Shown: one piece after another, positions 1 through 5,543 of the stretch | How the letters are laid out: the number at the start of each line of letters is the position of its first letter | How positions within the stretch are numbered: position 1 is the stretch's first letter | Origin: Gammaproteobacteria bacterium | GTDB lineage: Bacteria; Pseudomonadota; Gammaproteobacteria; Ga0077536 | Direction: 5' to 3' | Length of the DNA: 5,805 nt | Assembly: GCA_030639105.1 (NCBI GenBank) | Contig: DAOWDI010000068.1 | Span: forward strand, 1-5,805 | Position numbers and translations under genes: made by a program | Notes under the pieces: generated by a model | What the model was told of the DNA's origin: nothing | Database searches by the model: none | Seen by the model: the letters and a program-made list of their open reading frames with translations, nothing else

Positions 1-121
1 CCGGCGCCTATCATTCTCTGTTCCTTTAAAAATAACTGCATGCCGTTGTGGCACGGTCTTTGCTGCTTCCATTGATAAGGCGCGCGTGGGCCGCGACCAA
101 GAGCAAGTTTCAGGACAGGTA
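1..121 (+). repeat. Left copy of the flrA-flrB intergenic region
   Basis: This segment aligns with 4194-4317, next to flrB. By eye, bases 1-20 match 14 of 20, bases 21-40 match 15 of 20 and bases 41-80 match 36 of 40, all without gaps. After that the similarity weakens and needs a gap of about 3 bases, but both copies reach an ATGA at the same place (121 here, 4317 in the other copy). The copies are therefore homologous but clearly diverged, unlike a recent target-site duplication. No flrB coding sequence follows this copy. It probably marks the left edge of an insertion or recombination event at the flagellar regulator locus. Confidence 0.8.
49..64 (+). promoter_or_regulatory. Sigma-54 (RpoN) promoter, orphan copy
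   Basis: TGGCACG, four bases (GTCT), then TTGCT matches the RpoN consensus TGGCACGNNNNTTGCW at every fixed position. The -24 GG (50-51) and -12 GC (62-63) have the required 12-base spacing. Transcription should start near base 75 and run rightward. In the homologous copy at 4242-4257 this promoter drives flrB, under the enhancer-binding protein FlrA/FleQ. Here it faces a region with no recognisable flagellar gene, and then the antisense strand of the EEP gene. No activator-binding sites were identified. Confidence 0.85.
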
Positions 122-321
122 TGAAATATTTCCGTGAACAATCGTGCCGAATTACCATTCAACTTGAATTGATCACGCCATTGTCAATCGCAAATACAAA
201 CGTTTGGCATAACCGAGTTGGATCGTCCCTCCCAGAAATGACCCGTACAGCTACCAGAACGCGCGGCATACACAACGGGAAATACAACGTTATACGGAGT
301 CGGATAACAACATTAATGTAG
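121..321 (+). CDS. Doubtful 66-residue ORF behind the orphan sigma-54 promoter
   Basis: The product is not recognised and shows no signal peptide, membrane segment or motif. Points in favour: an AGGA (112-115) lies five bases before the ATG, and the sigma-54 start near base 75 would give a leader of about 46 nt. Its ATG falls where the flrB start lies in the homologous right copy, so the ribosome-binding region and start may be a relic of an earlier flrB copy, joined to unrelated sequence. Points against: the composition is rich in Thr and Arg with no sign of selection, and the minus strand is also open for a similar length. It may be non-coding. Confidence 0.2.
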   Translation: MKYFREQSCRITIQLELITPLSIANTNVWHNRVGSSLPEMTRTATRTRGIHNGKYNVIRSRITTLM

Positions 322-641
322 CGTGGGCTTTTGTCATGACTCGTCCTCCCTGACAAGCATGGTCGAAATCTTCAGGATAAAATAGTGAGTTCACTTTAAA
401 TCTCCAGCGTAATCCACCGCCTTTGGCGGTGAGACTCGCAGAGGCTCCGCCGATCCGGCGGGCAAATTATGTAGTAAATGTCCTTCTTCCAATGCTTATA
501 TCAGAGCTTGATAGTATTCGCATTTCGCGACCTGACCCAATAGGTGACCCTGGATGCGCCATCCTTGGGCTGGCGGCGTGGGACAAACTCTGCTCGGGGA
601 TGCGTTGTCAGCACAGATCCATGATCTCGACGCGGGTTGGA
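322..641. other. Non-coding stretch between the small ORF and the EEP gene
   Basis: No gene is recognised on either strand. The plus-strand ORF starting at 423 runs into the EEP gene in antisense, and the minus-strand ORF at 496-738 is its out-of-frame shadow. What can be seen is a small dyad (AGTGA, GT, TCACT at 384-395) and two GC-rich hairpins (415-431 and 447-461). No tRNA, transposase remnant or CRISPR repeat was seen. Confidence 0.5.
415..461. repeat. Two consecutive hairpins with identical CCGCC/GGCGG arms
   Basis: The first hairpin has a perfect 7-bp stem, CACCGCC (415-421) and GGCGGTG (425-431), around a TTT loop. The second has CCGCC (447-451) and GGCGG (457-461) around GATCC. Both share the same five-base arms, so the pair looks like a repeated module. 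Neither is followed by a T-run on either strand, so a standard intrinsic terminator is not supported. They lie about 180-230 bp downstream of the EEP stop codon and could act as a 3' stabilising or REP-like structure. Confidence 0.45.
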
Positions 642-1490
642 TTAGCCAGCGCCCTCGATCGTAAAACGCAGCAAAGCGTGGTCGGAGAAACGCCGGATCC
701 ATTCTCCTTTCTCGGTATCCGTAGCCAGCTCTGGCCAACCCTTGACCTCAACCGTTTGCCCGTGAGGCAGCATCGCCAGGTTCACTCGCGAGGCGGCGAT
801 GACATGGTCGATGTCCGATGGCGGATCGGAGCTACCCGGCCCGTTCCAAAAAGTGGCGTCCGCGGTCTTCTCAAGTAGTACAAGTTCGTCGAAGCGCGAT
901 TCGTACATATTTCGGACCCGAGTGATCTCTTCGTCAATGCTGATGTCGCGGCGCGAGAACGAGAGATTCATCCCGACATTGTTCAGATCGCCCGCGACAA
1001 TGAAATTTGCGCGATCCGTCACCGCGGCGGTATCGAGGGATTTACGTAGACTGCGAACCTTATCGTGTTGATAGGAACGGACACCGAAATCGATTGCGGC
1101 ATCGGCAGCCTTCAAATGGAGGAACAGCATCGGGTAGACCTGTTCCTGATGAGGCACGGTTACCAAAACGCCCGGGCGCAACGGCCCCGTGAATCCACGC
1201 GAGAATTCTACGCGCTGCGTCACGAAGGCGGGCACGCGAAATCCGACGAGGATCTGTTGTGTGCCCGGACCCTCTGTGATTTGCCAGGAATAATCCGGGA
1301 ATGCGTTCGTAACCTTCTGGAAAACCTGAGATCCATTCACTTCATAAATGGCGAAGATATCAGCCTGAATCTCGGATTGAGCGAGGAAGTCGAAGACATC
1401 GTCGATCCGCCTGGCAACTTGTGCATGCGTCCCGCCTGGTCTTCTCGAGCCAAAGAACTCGACGTTCCATGAACATACGCTAAATGCCAT
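642..1490 (-). CDS. Endonuclease/exonuclease/phosphatase (EEP) family protein
   Basis: The 282-residue product carries the full EEP (DNase I-like) signature in order: SWNVEFF with Asn9, a metal-ligand Glu50 in IYEVNG, LHLKA at 124-128, GDLN at 167-170 (Asp168, Asn170), DIDHV at 226-230, and the final SDH at 269-271 with the general-base His. All the usual catalytic positions are present, so it should be a metal-dependent phosphodiesterase or phosphatase. The substrate (DNA, RNA, inositol phosphate or sphingolipid head group) cannot be told from sequence. No signal peptide or membrane segment is seen, suggesting a cytoplasmic protein. The start is well supported: AGGAG lies five bases before the ATG (complement of 1496-1500). 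It is co-directional with the TIR-WD40 gene but 364 bp away, so probably transcribed separately. Confidence 0.9.
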   Translation of the reverse strand: MAFSVCSWNVEFFGSRRPGGTHAQVARRIDDVFDFLAQSEIQADIFAIYEVNGSQVFQKVTNAFPDYSWQITEGPGTQQILVGFRVPAFVTQRVEFSRGFTGPLRPGVLVTVPHQEQVYPMLFLHLKAADAAIDFGVRSYQHDKVRSLRKSLDTAAVTDRANFIVAGDLNNVGMNLSFSRRDISIDEEITRVRNMYESRFDELVLLEKTADATFWNGPGSSDPPSDIDHVIAASRVNLAMLPHGQTVEVKGWPELATDTEKGEWIRRFSDHALLRFTIEGAG

Positions 1491-1600
1491 GTTATCTCCT
1501 GCAAAACCGATTTCTCTATTAGTATGGCACTCAGATGGATTTGGCGTCCATCGTCAAGGACCTGTGGATGTGCCCTGGTCAAGCTTTTTCGCACACCCCA

Positions 1601-1854
1601 GTTAAGCAACATCTTTCGTTCACCAAATCGGCGGTATCAAAGAATTCCCACAAGCGGAACTGCTTGTGAGTCGTGCCGAGTGGCAACAAATATCATTGCC
1701 ACACCCGGAACGCGCCTGGATCTTGCGCGAATATATCGAATTACCGGGCGCGAACTGGCGACAGATAGGATTTACGTCGACTGATGACCCTTTGTTCGTA
1801 CCCTTCGGTGGATCGTTGCCGATGGCAGTTGGCCTTATGCAGGCATGACCGCCA
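1601..1854 (+). pseudogene. Decayed fragment of a metallo-beta-lactamase-fold hydrolase
   Basis: Reading 1606-1848 gives a 3' fragment typical of MBL-fold hydrolases related to N-acyl-homoserine lactonases: GGIKEFPQAELLVSRAEW (1630-1683), then PHPERAWILREYIELPG and a TDDP..VPFGGS stretch. Family members carry HxHxDH just before GGI. Here the earlier frame reads HLSF (1610-1621), and restoring one lost base gives HLSFDQIGGI, so a frameshift near 1621 and substitutions have removed metal-binding His residues. A second frame change near 1825-1830 disrupts the DGSL...PGHTPG region, and a stop falls at 1846-1848. Nothing N-terminal to the motif is recognisable, since the EEP gene occupies that space. 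The fragment ends against the stop codon of the TIR-WD40 gene on the opposite strand. MBL fold is likely; lactonase specificity is only a suggestion. Confidence 0.65.
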
Positions 1855-3768
1855 TCACGGTCGCTCGGGGCAGGTCTTTCGATAGTGCTCTTCGCCCAGG
1901 TATTGCCGCCACTCTTCCATGCTGAGATTGCGGGTTATGCGTTGGCAGGCCTCTGCCAACGGGTCGTTGATCGGCAGAGCCCATATTCGGGCACGGCCGT
2001 TATCGCTGGCAGCGACGACATACTCGCCATCCGGGCTAAACAGCACGGCGGTGATATTGCCCGAATTATTCAGGCGCGCAAGCTCTTCACCACCGGGCAC
2101 TGTCCAGACCCGCGCCGTTCCGTCCTGGCTCCCGGTGACGAGATAAGCGCCATCCACGCTGAATGTGGCCGTGATCACCCTCTCCTGGTGATATACGTGA
2201 AATAGCTCGTCGCCGCCCGGTAGAGCCCATAGCCGGGCCGTTCTATCTGTACCGGTCGATACCAGATACTTCCCGTCCGGGCTGAAGGCTACACTTTCCA
2301 GTGCACCCCCATCATGTTCCATATGCCTGACCTCTTTCATCGTGGACATGTCCCACAGGTGGGCGCTGCTGTCGTTGTAGGAAGCAGGAGCGGTGGCCAG
2401 GTACTTGCCATCTGGGCTGAAGGCGACATCCGCCGCTTTGCCCTGGCCGAACGTCGCAATTAGCGCCGCACTTTTGGTATCCCAGAGGCGCACAGTAGAT
2501 TCTTTCTCTACTCCACTATAGGCGTCCCCATCCACCGTGACCAAATGCCTCCCCGAGGGACTAAACACCACTCTCTCCACCCTCGGCAGTGGGTGTTTCA
2601 TGCGCTGCACTTCCTGTCCATCGGTTACATCCCAGATATGAGCATAGCCATCGAAGCCGGCACCGACGAGACGGCTCCCGTCCGGGCTGAAGTCCAGATC
2701 CCATACGCTTTTCATCTTCGCCATTCGGGATCGTTCCTCGCCACTGGACACGTTCCAGAGCCGGACCGTTCCGTCCCCACTCCCTGTCGCCAGAGTTTGA
2801 CCATCAGGGCTGAAGGCGACGGCCCTAACCTCACTTTCATGGCGGAGGCGCTGGATCTCCTGCCAGTTTGTTGTTTCCCAGATGCATGCCGTATCCTTGC
2901 GGTTGGCAGCGGCTAGATATTTTCCATCCGGGGACATGGCCAGGGCGGAGGAGCTATATCCTTCATAGTCCATTTCCATGATGGGCCGGGTGAGCAGGAC
3001 CAAGCCATCTCGCAGCGCCTTCTCTCCGTCCGCCGACGGCCGGCGCCGCATGGCCTCGACCGCCAGCAGGACGCTGCGCTGCAATAGCTTTTCTCCGCCC
3101 TTATCCTCCAGCAGATACCACCAGTAATCGTGTCCTTCAACATACCGCTTGAGCAGTTGTTGTCTGGTTTCAATGGCGCCTCGCACCAGATCGGTTACCA
3201 AGGCGATCTCGGCCCGTTCCTGCTGCTGCTGATAGATCAGCCCGCCTGTTGCCCCGCCGATAAGGGCCAGTACCAGCATAGCCCACAACACGCGCTGCCC
3301 TGGCACCAGATGTCGACCAGCGCCAGTCTTTGGCGGAGGACTAAGTTCATTCGTGATCCTATCTTCCAACCCGGGCTGTACGGCTATTAGATTCGCGATA
3401 TCGTGCGCCAGCTGTTCAAATTGTGGAGATTCGACGGTACCCTCCCAGCCGGCAAAGTCCGCCGTCTGCAGCTGGCGAAATACCAGGGGGGACCTGACAT
3501 CGTCGATCACGATTGGCACCAGTTTCCCATGCCGGCGCGCCTCGCTGGCCTCGGCCAGCACCCAGTCTGAGATCACGGAATGCTGGGACCAGACAACGAT
3601 GACGCAGCGGGCACTACCCAGCGCCGCCTCAATTACCTGCGAAAACTTCTCGCCGGTGCGGATCGCAGAATCCCACCATACGGACCAGCCCCGTGTCCGT
3701 AGCGCTGACGCCAGGCTACTGACCAGCTCACAGTCTTCGCGGGCGTAACTGATAAAGACATCACTCAT
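1855..3768 (-). CDS. TIR domain - transmembrane - WD40 repeat protein
   Basis: The 637-residue product begins with a TIR domain (about 3-130): DVFISYARED at 3-12, GWSVWWD at 27-33, and SDWVLAEASEA at 67-77, in which Glu73 occupies the catalytic position of NAD-cleaving TIR domains. A Pro-rich linker leads to one hydrophobic segment (about 160-179), followed by QQQQER, so the TIR domain is probably cytoplasmic or the protein membrane-tethered. A helical region (185-260) contains SVLLAVEAMRRRP and ALRDGLVLLTRP, a motif block I know from WD40 conflict-type proteins. Eight WD40 motifs follow, with closing Trp at 297, 338, 379, 429, 472, 514, 555 and 596. A short tail (602-634) with NLSMEEWRQYLGEEHYRKTCP-like residues is also typical of such proteins. 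GGAG lies five bases before the ATG (complement of 3774-3777). A defence or signalling role is inferred. Confidence 0.88.
   Translation of the reverse strand: MSDVFISYAREDCELVSSLASALRTRGWSVWWDSAIRTGEKFSQVIEAALGSARCVIVVWSQHSVISDWVLAEASEARRHGKLVPIVIDDVRSPLVFRQLQTADFAGWEGTVESPQFEQLAHDIANLIAVQPGLEDRITNELSPPPKTGAGRHLVPGQRVLWAMLVLALIGGATGGLIYQQQQERAEIALVTDLVRGAIETRQQLLKRYVEGHDYWWYLLEDKGGEKLLQRSVLLAVEAMRRRPSADGEKALRDGLVLLTRPIMEMDYEGYSSSALAMSPDGKYLAAANRKDTACIWETTNWQEIQRLRHESEVRAVAFSPDGQTLATGSGDGTVRLWNVSSGEERSRMAKMKSVWDLDFSPDGSRLVGAGFDGYAHIWDVTDGQEVQRMKHPLPRVERVVFSPSGRHLVTVDGDAYSGVEKESTVRLWDTKSAALIATFGQGKAADVAFSPDGKYLATAPASYNDSSAHLWDMSTMKEVRHMEHDGGALESVAFSPDGKYLVSTGTDRTARLWALPGGDELFHVYHQERVITATFSVDGAYLVTGSQDGTARVWTVPGGEELARLNNSGNITAVLFSPDGEYVVAASDNGRARIWALPINDPLAEACQRITRNLSMEEWRQYLGEEHYRKTCPERP
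1971..2946 (-). repeat. Tandem WD40-coding repeats (eight units)
   Basis: This part of the TIR gene consists of eight units of about 123-150 bp, each encoding a FSPDGxxLxxxxxDxxxRxW-type block. At DNA level, the complement of the SPDG codons recurs as variants of CCRTCYGGGCTGAAGGC (for example near 2276, 2411, 2688 and 2801). Trp-to-Trp spacing is 41, 41, 50, 43, 42, 41 and 41 residues. Unit four carries an extra loop of about nine residues. Eight motifs exceed the common seven-bladed propeller, so this is either an eight-bladed ring or seven blades plus one divergent unit. Confidence 0.8.
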
Positions 3769-3847
3769 TCAGGCTCCTTCTTCGACCACTCCGCCATCCA
3801 GGGATGTTCTCCACCGAGATGGCCGCCGCACAATCCTCGATAAAACG

Positions 3848-3914
3848 GCTACGCTCCTGCTTGCAGGCTGCCAGCAGGCAAGCCCACGTAGCTAAGCAGG
3901 GGCCGCATCGGCCC
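3848..3914. repeat. Nested inverted repeat plus adjacent GC hairpin
   Basis: GCTACG (3848-3853) pairs with CGTAGC (3887-3892). Inside it CCTGCT (3856-3861) pairs with AGCAGG (3873-3878), and a small GCA/TGC stem lies within that. Just right of it GGGCCG (3900-3905) and CGGCCC (3909-3914) form a perfect 6-bp stem with a CAT loop. No T-run follows on either strand. The block lies between the divergent TIR gene and the flrA remnant, within the likely 5' leader or promoter region of the TIR gene. It could be a regulatory RNA structure, a DNA-binding site or the end of a mobile segment. Confidence 0.45.
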
Positions 3915-4010
3915 AACGTAGGTATGCATTTGCCTCATAGTAACTGAAAGATTAGAAAACCGTGGGCTGTCCCCGGGAGTGATCCTTATGCCCATGGATT
4001 GATAAGCATC

Positions 4011-4175
4011 GCTCTGGCCAACCTCATTGAATATCTGTCGATGTTGTATCCCAATGGCACGATCGACGTCCATGACCTAGCTGAAAAATACATACCGGTA
4101 GCGGGGTGTACCACCTTGGCTGAAAAGATGCGCAAGTTGGGCCTGCAGCGTCAGGACGGCGTGTCGGGTCTTTGA
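4011..4175 (+). pseudogene. flrA: 3' fragment of an flrA/fleQ-type sigma-54 activator gene
   Basis: The plus strand encodes 54 residues and a TGA stop: A-LANLIEYLSMLYPNGTID-VHDLAEKY and a C-terminal tail ending QDGVSGL. This matches the end of the AAA+ domain of FlrA/FleQ-type enhancer-binding proteins, where the WPGNVRELANLxER motif is followed by a LYPNG-xIDVxDLPEKY segment. The preceding codons do not encode the expected WPGNVRE, and the similarity stops abruptly at about 4011, so the gene lacks everything upstream, including the nucleotide-binding site and receiver-like domain. There is no start codon of its own. Its position directly before flrB fits the usual flrA-flrB-flrC order. It is probably a non-functional remnant left at a recombination junction. 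Confidence 0.8.
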
Positions 4176-4193
4176 CGGACGGACGCCGCCAGC

Positions 4194-4317
4194 CCGACGC
4201 ACGTTATTCCCTGTACCTTAAAAAACAACAACATGCCGTTGTGGCATGGTCTTTGCTGTTGCCATTGATGAGGCGCACGCCTATGGGCGGTGATTAAGAG
4301 AAAAATTGGGGCGCATA
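4194..4317 (+). repeat. Right copy of the flrA-flrB intergenic region
   Basis: This is the partner of the segment at 1-121. Here the region is in its expected setting: it begins 18 bp after the flrA-type stop codon and ends at the flrB start. The strongest matching block is 4234-4273, around the sigma-54 promoter, where 36 of 40 bases agree. Confidence 0.8.
4242..4257 (+). promoter_or_regulatory. Sigma-54 (RpoN) promoter of flrBC
   Basis: TGGCATG, GTCT, TTGCT differs from the RpoN consensus only by T for C at 4247, and the -24/-12 spacing is correct. The predicted start near 4268 gives a leader of about 49 nt before the flrB ATG at 4317. In Vibrio and Pseudomonas the flrBC/fleSR operon is transcribed by sigma-54 RNA polymerase activated by FlrA/FleQ, which fits this position. 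ATGCC-GTTGT-GGCAT (4233-4247) is a small dyad overlapping the -24 element. Confidence 0.9.
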
Positions 4318-5543
4318 TGAGAGCAAAGGAACTTTCGCGGTCGATGCATTTGGAGGCCGCATTTGCGGACTTCGAGGTGGCATCGACCAGGCTCGCGTCT
4401 TTCTATAACAACCTCGAGGAACAGGTTGCGCGGTTGACCGAAGAGCTCAAGAGGTCGCGCGCGGCCGAAGTGCGGCAACTACGGGAGAAGGAAATCGTCG
4501 CGGGACGGTTGGGCAGCCTGCTCGAAGCACTACCCGCCGGCGTTGTTGTCCTCGACGGTGCGGGCTGCATCGCGGAATTCAATCCGGCGGCCCAAGACCT
4601 GCTCGGCCCCCTGGCGTCCGGTGACCAGTGGATCGAGATCGTAAGCACGGCCTTCCGGCCGCAATGGGACGATGGACATGACATTACGCTCAAAGACGGC
4701 CGTAGAGTCAATATCGAAACTGCGGCACTGAGTGGTGAGCCGGGTCAGATCGTGCTGCTCAAAGACGTTACCGAGACGCGCCGGCTGCAGGAACGCTTGA
4801 ACCATCATCGCCGTCTTTCGGCCAAGACGGAACTCGCAGCCGCGCTCGCGCATCAGATCCGCACGCCGCTTGCCACCGCCATGCTGCATACCTCCAACCT
4901 GTCGAGCCGATCCTGTGGTGAGGCGGCGCACCAACGCACCGCGGAACGCGCGATGGATGCGATGCGCCAGCTCGAACGTCTCGTTGAGGACATGCTGACG
5001 TTCGCGCGCGGCGGGACGCTTGAGATGGCAGCGTTTGATCTATCGCGTTTGCTCGAACGCCTCGTCGCGAGCGTGGCGGCCAACACGCAAGGCGGTGAGT
5101 TTCAATTTGCGCAGGTAGGCGCCGTGCCCGCCATTCGGCTCTTCGGTAATACGGATGCGCTGTTCAGTATGATGCTCAACTTGGTCAATAATGCGCATGC
5201 CGCGACGAAAGACGGCGGCAGCATGCGGGTTTGGGTGGACCTCGAGGGGCAACTGGCGCGGGTGTATTTCGAAGACGACGGCCCGGGGATCGCCGAGCGG
5301 GATCGCGAGCATATTTTCGAACCCTTCTTTACCACCACGAGCAGCGGTACAGGGTTGGGGCTCGCGGTCGCCCGTTCGATCGCCCGTGCTCACGGCGGTG
5401 AGCTTGAGTTGGATGCCGGGTTTGACACCGGCGCACGGTTCATCCTGACCCTGCCGTATGTACAAACATCCCCTGTCGCTGGGCGTATTATCGATAACGC
5501 CGGCGCCGTCGGTGATGAACGTACGACGATGAGCGCGACATGA
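4317..5543 (+). CDS. flrB: Flagellar sensor histidine kinase FlrB/FleS
   Basis: This is a soluble histidine kinase of 408 residues that should phosphorylate the response regulator FlrC encoded next to it, controlling middle flagellar genes. No membrane segment is visible, as in known FlrB/FleS. In order: a coiled-coil-like N-terminus (about 25-65), a PAS domain starting near EALPAGVVVLDG (residues 70-81), a dimerisation/phosphoacceptor H-box ALAHQIRTPL with His179, and an ATPase domain. The latter has the N-box NLVNNAHAA (Asn292), the G1 box DDGPGI (320-325), an F-box IFEPFFTT and the G2 box GTGLGLA (344-350). All catalytic motifs are intact. I chose ATG 4317 because GGGG (4308-4311) lies five bases upstream; an in-frame GTG at 4290 would add nine residues but has no good ribosome-binding site. 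The stop overlaps the flrC start (ATGA). Confidence 0.9.
   Translation: MRAKELSRSMHLEAAFADFEVASTRLASFYNNLEEQVARLTEELKRSRAAEVRQLREKEIVAGRLGSLLEALPAGVVVLDGAGCIAEFNPAAQDLLGPLASGDQWIEIVSTAFRPQWDDGHDITLKDGRRVNIETAALSGEPGQIVLLKDVTETRRLQERLNHHRRLSAKTELAAALAHQIRTPLATAMLHTSNLSSRSCGEAAHQRTAERAMDAMRQLERLVEDMLTFARGGTLEMAAFDLSRLLERLVASVAANTQGGEFQFAQVGAVPAIRLFGNTDALFSMMLNLVNNAHAATKDGGSMRVWVDLEGQLARVYFEDDGPGIAERDREHIFEPFFTTTSSGTGLGLAVARSIARAHGGELELDAGFDTGARFILTLPYVQTSPVAGRIIDNAGAVGDERTTMSAT

Noticed and set aside
159..356. Minus-strand ORF of 65 codons opposite the small left ORF
   Set aside because: No domain, no convincing ribosome-binding site and no partner gene; open frames of this size are expected by chance.
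423..878. Plus-strand ORF of 151 codons
   Set aside because: It overlaps the C-terminal part of the well-supported EEP gene in antisense, shows no recognisable domain and has no clear ribosome-binding site.
1524..1784. Plus-strand ORF of 86 codons in the EEP-TIR gap
   Set aside because: The protein-like signal in this interval lies in the frames reading 1606-1848 and 1610-1621 (MBL fragment), and this frame gives no family resemblance.
1971..2946. CRISPR-like periodicity of short repeated sequence
   Set aside because: The repeats are the SPDG codons of a WD40 domain inside one long reading frame, with spacing of about 123 bp, not a repeat-spacer array.
3909..3917. GCCCAAC resembling an integron attC core next to hairpins
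   Set aside because: No matching partner core at the right distance and no integrase in the window; the short motif is expected by chance.
3849..4073. Minus-strand ORF of 74 codons upstream of the TIR gene
   Set aside because: Half of it is antisense to the flrA remnant and the rest crosses the hairpin block; no domain is seen and it has no good ribosome-binding site.
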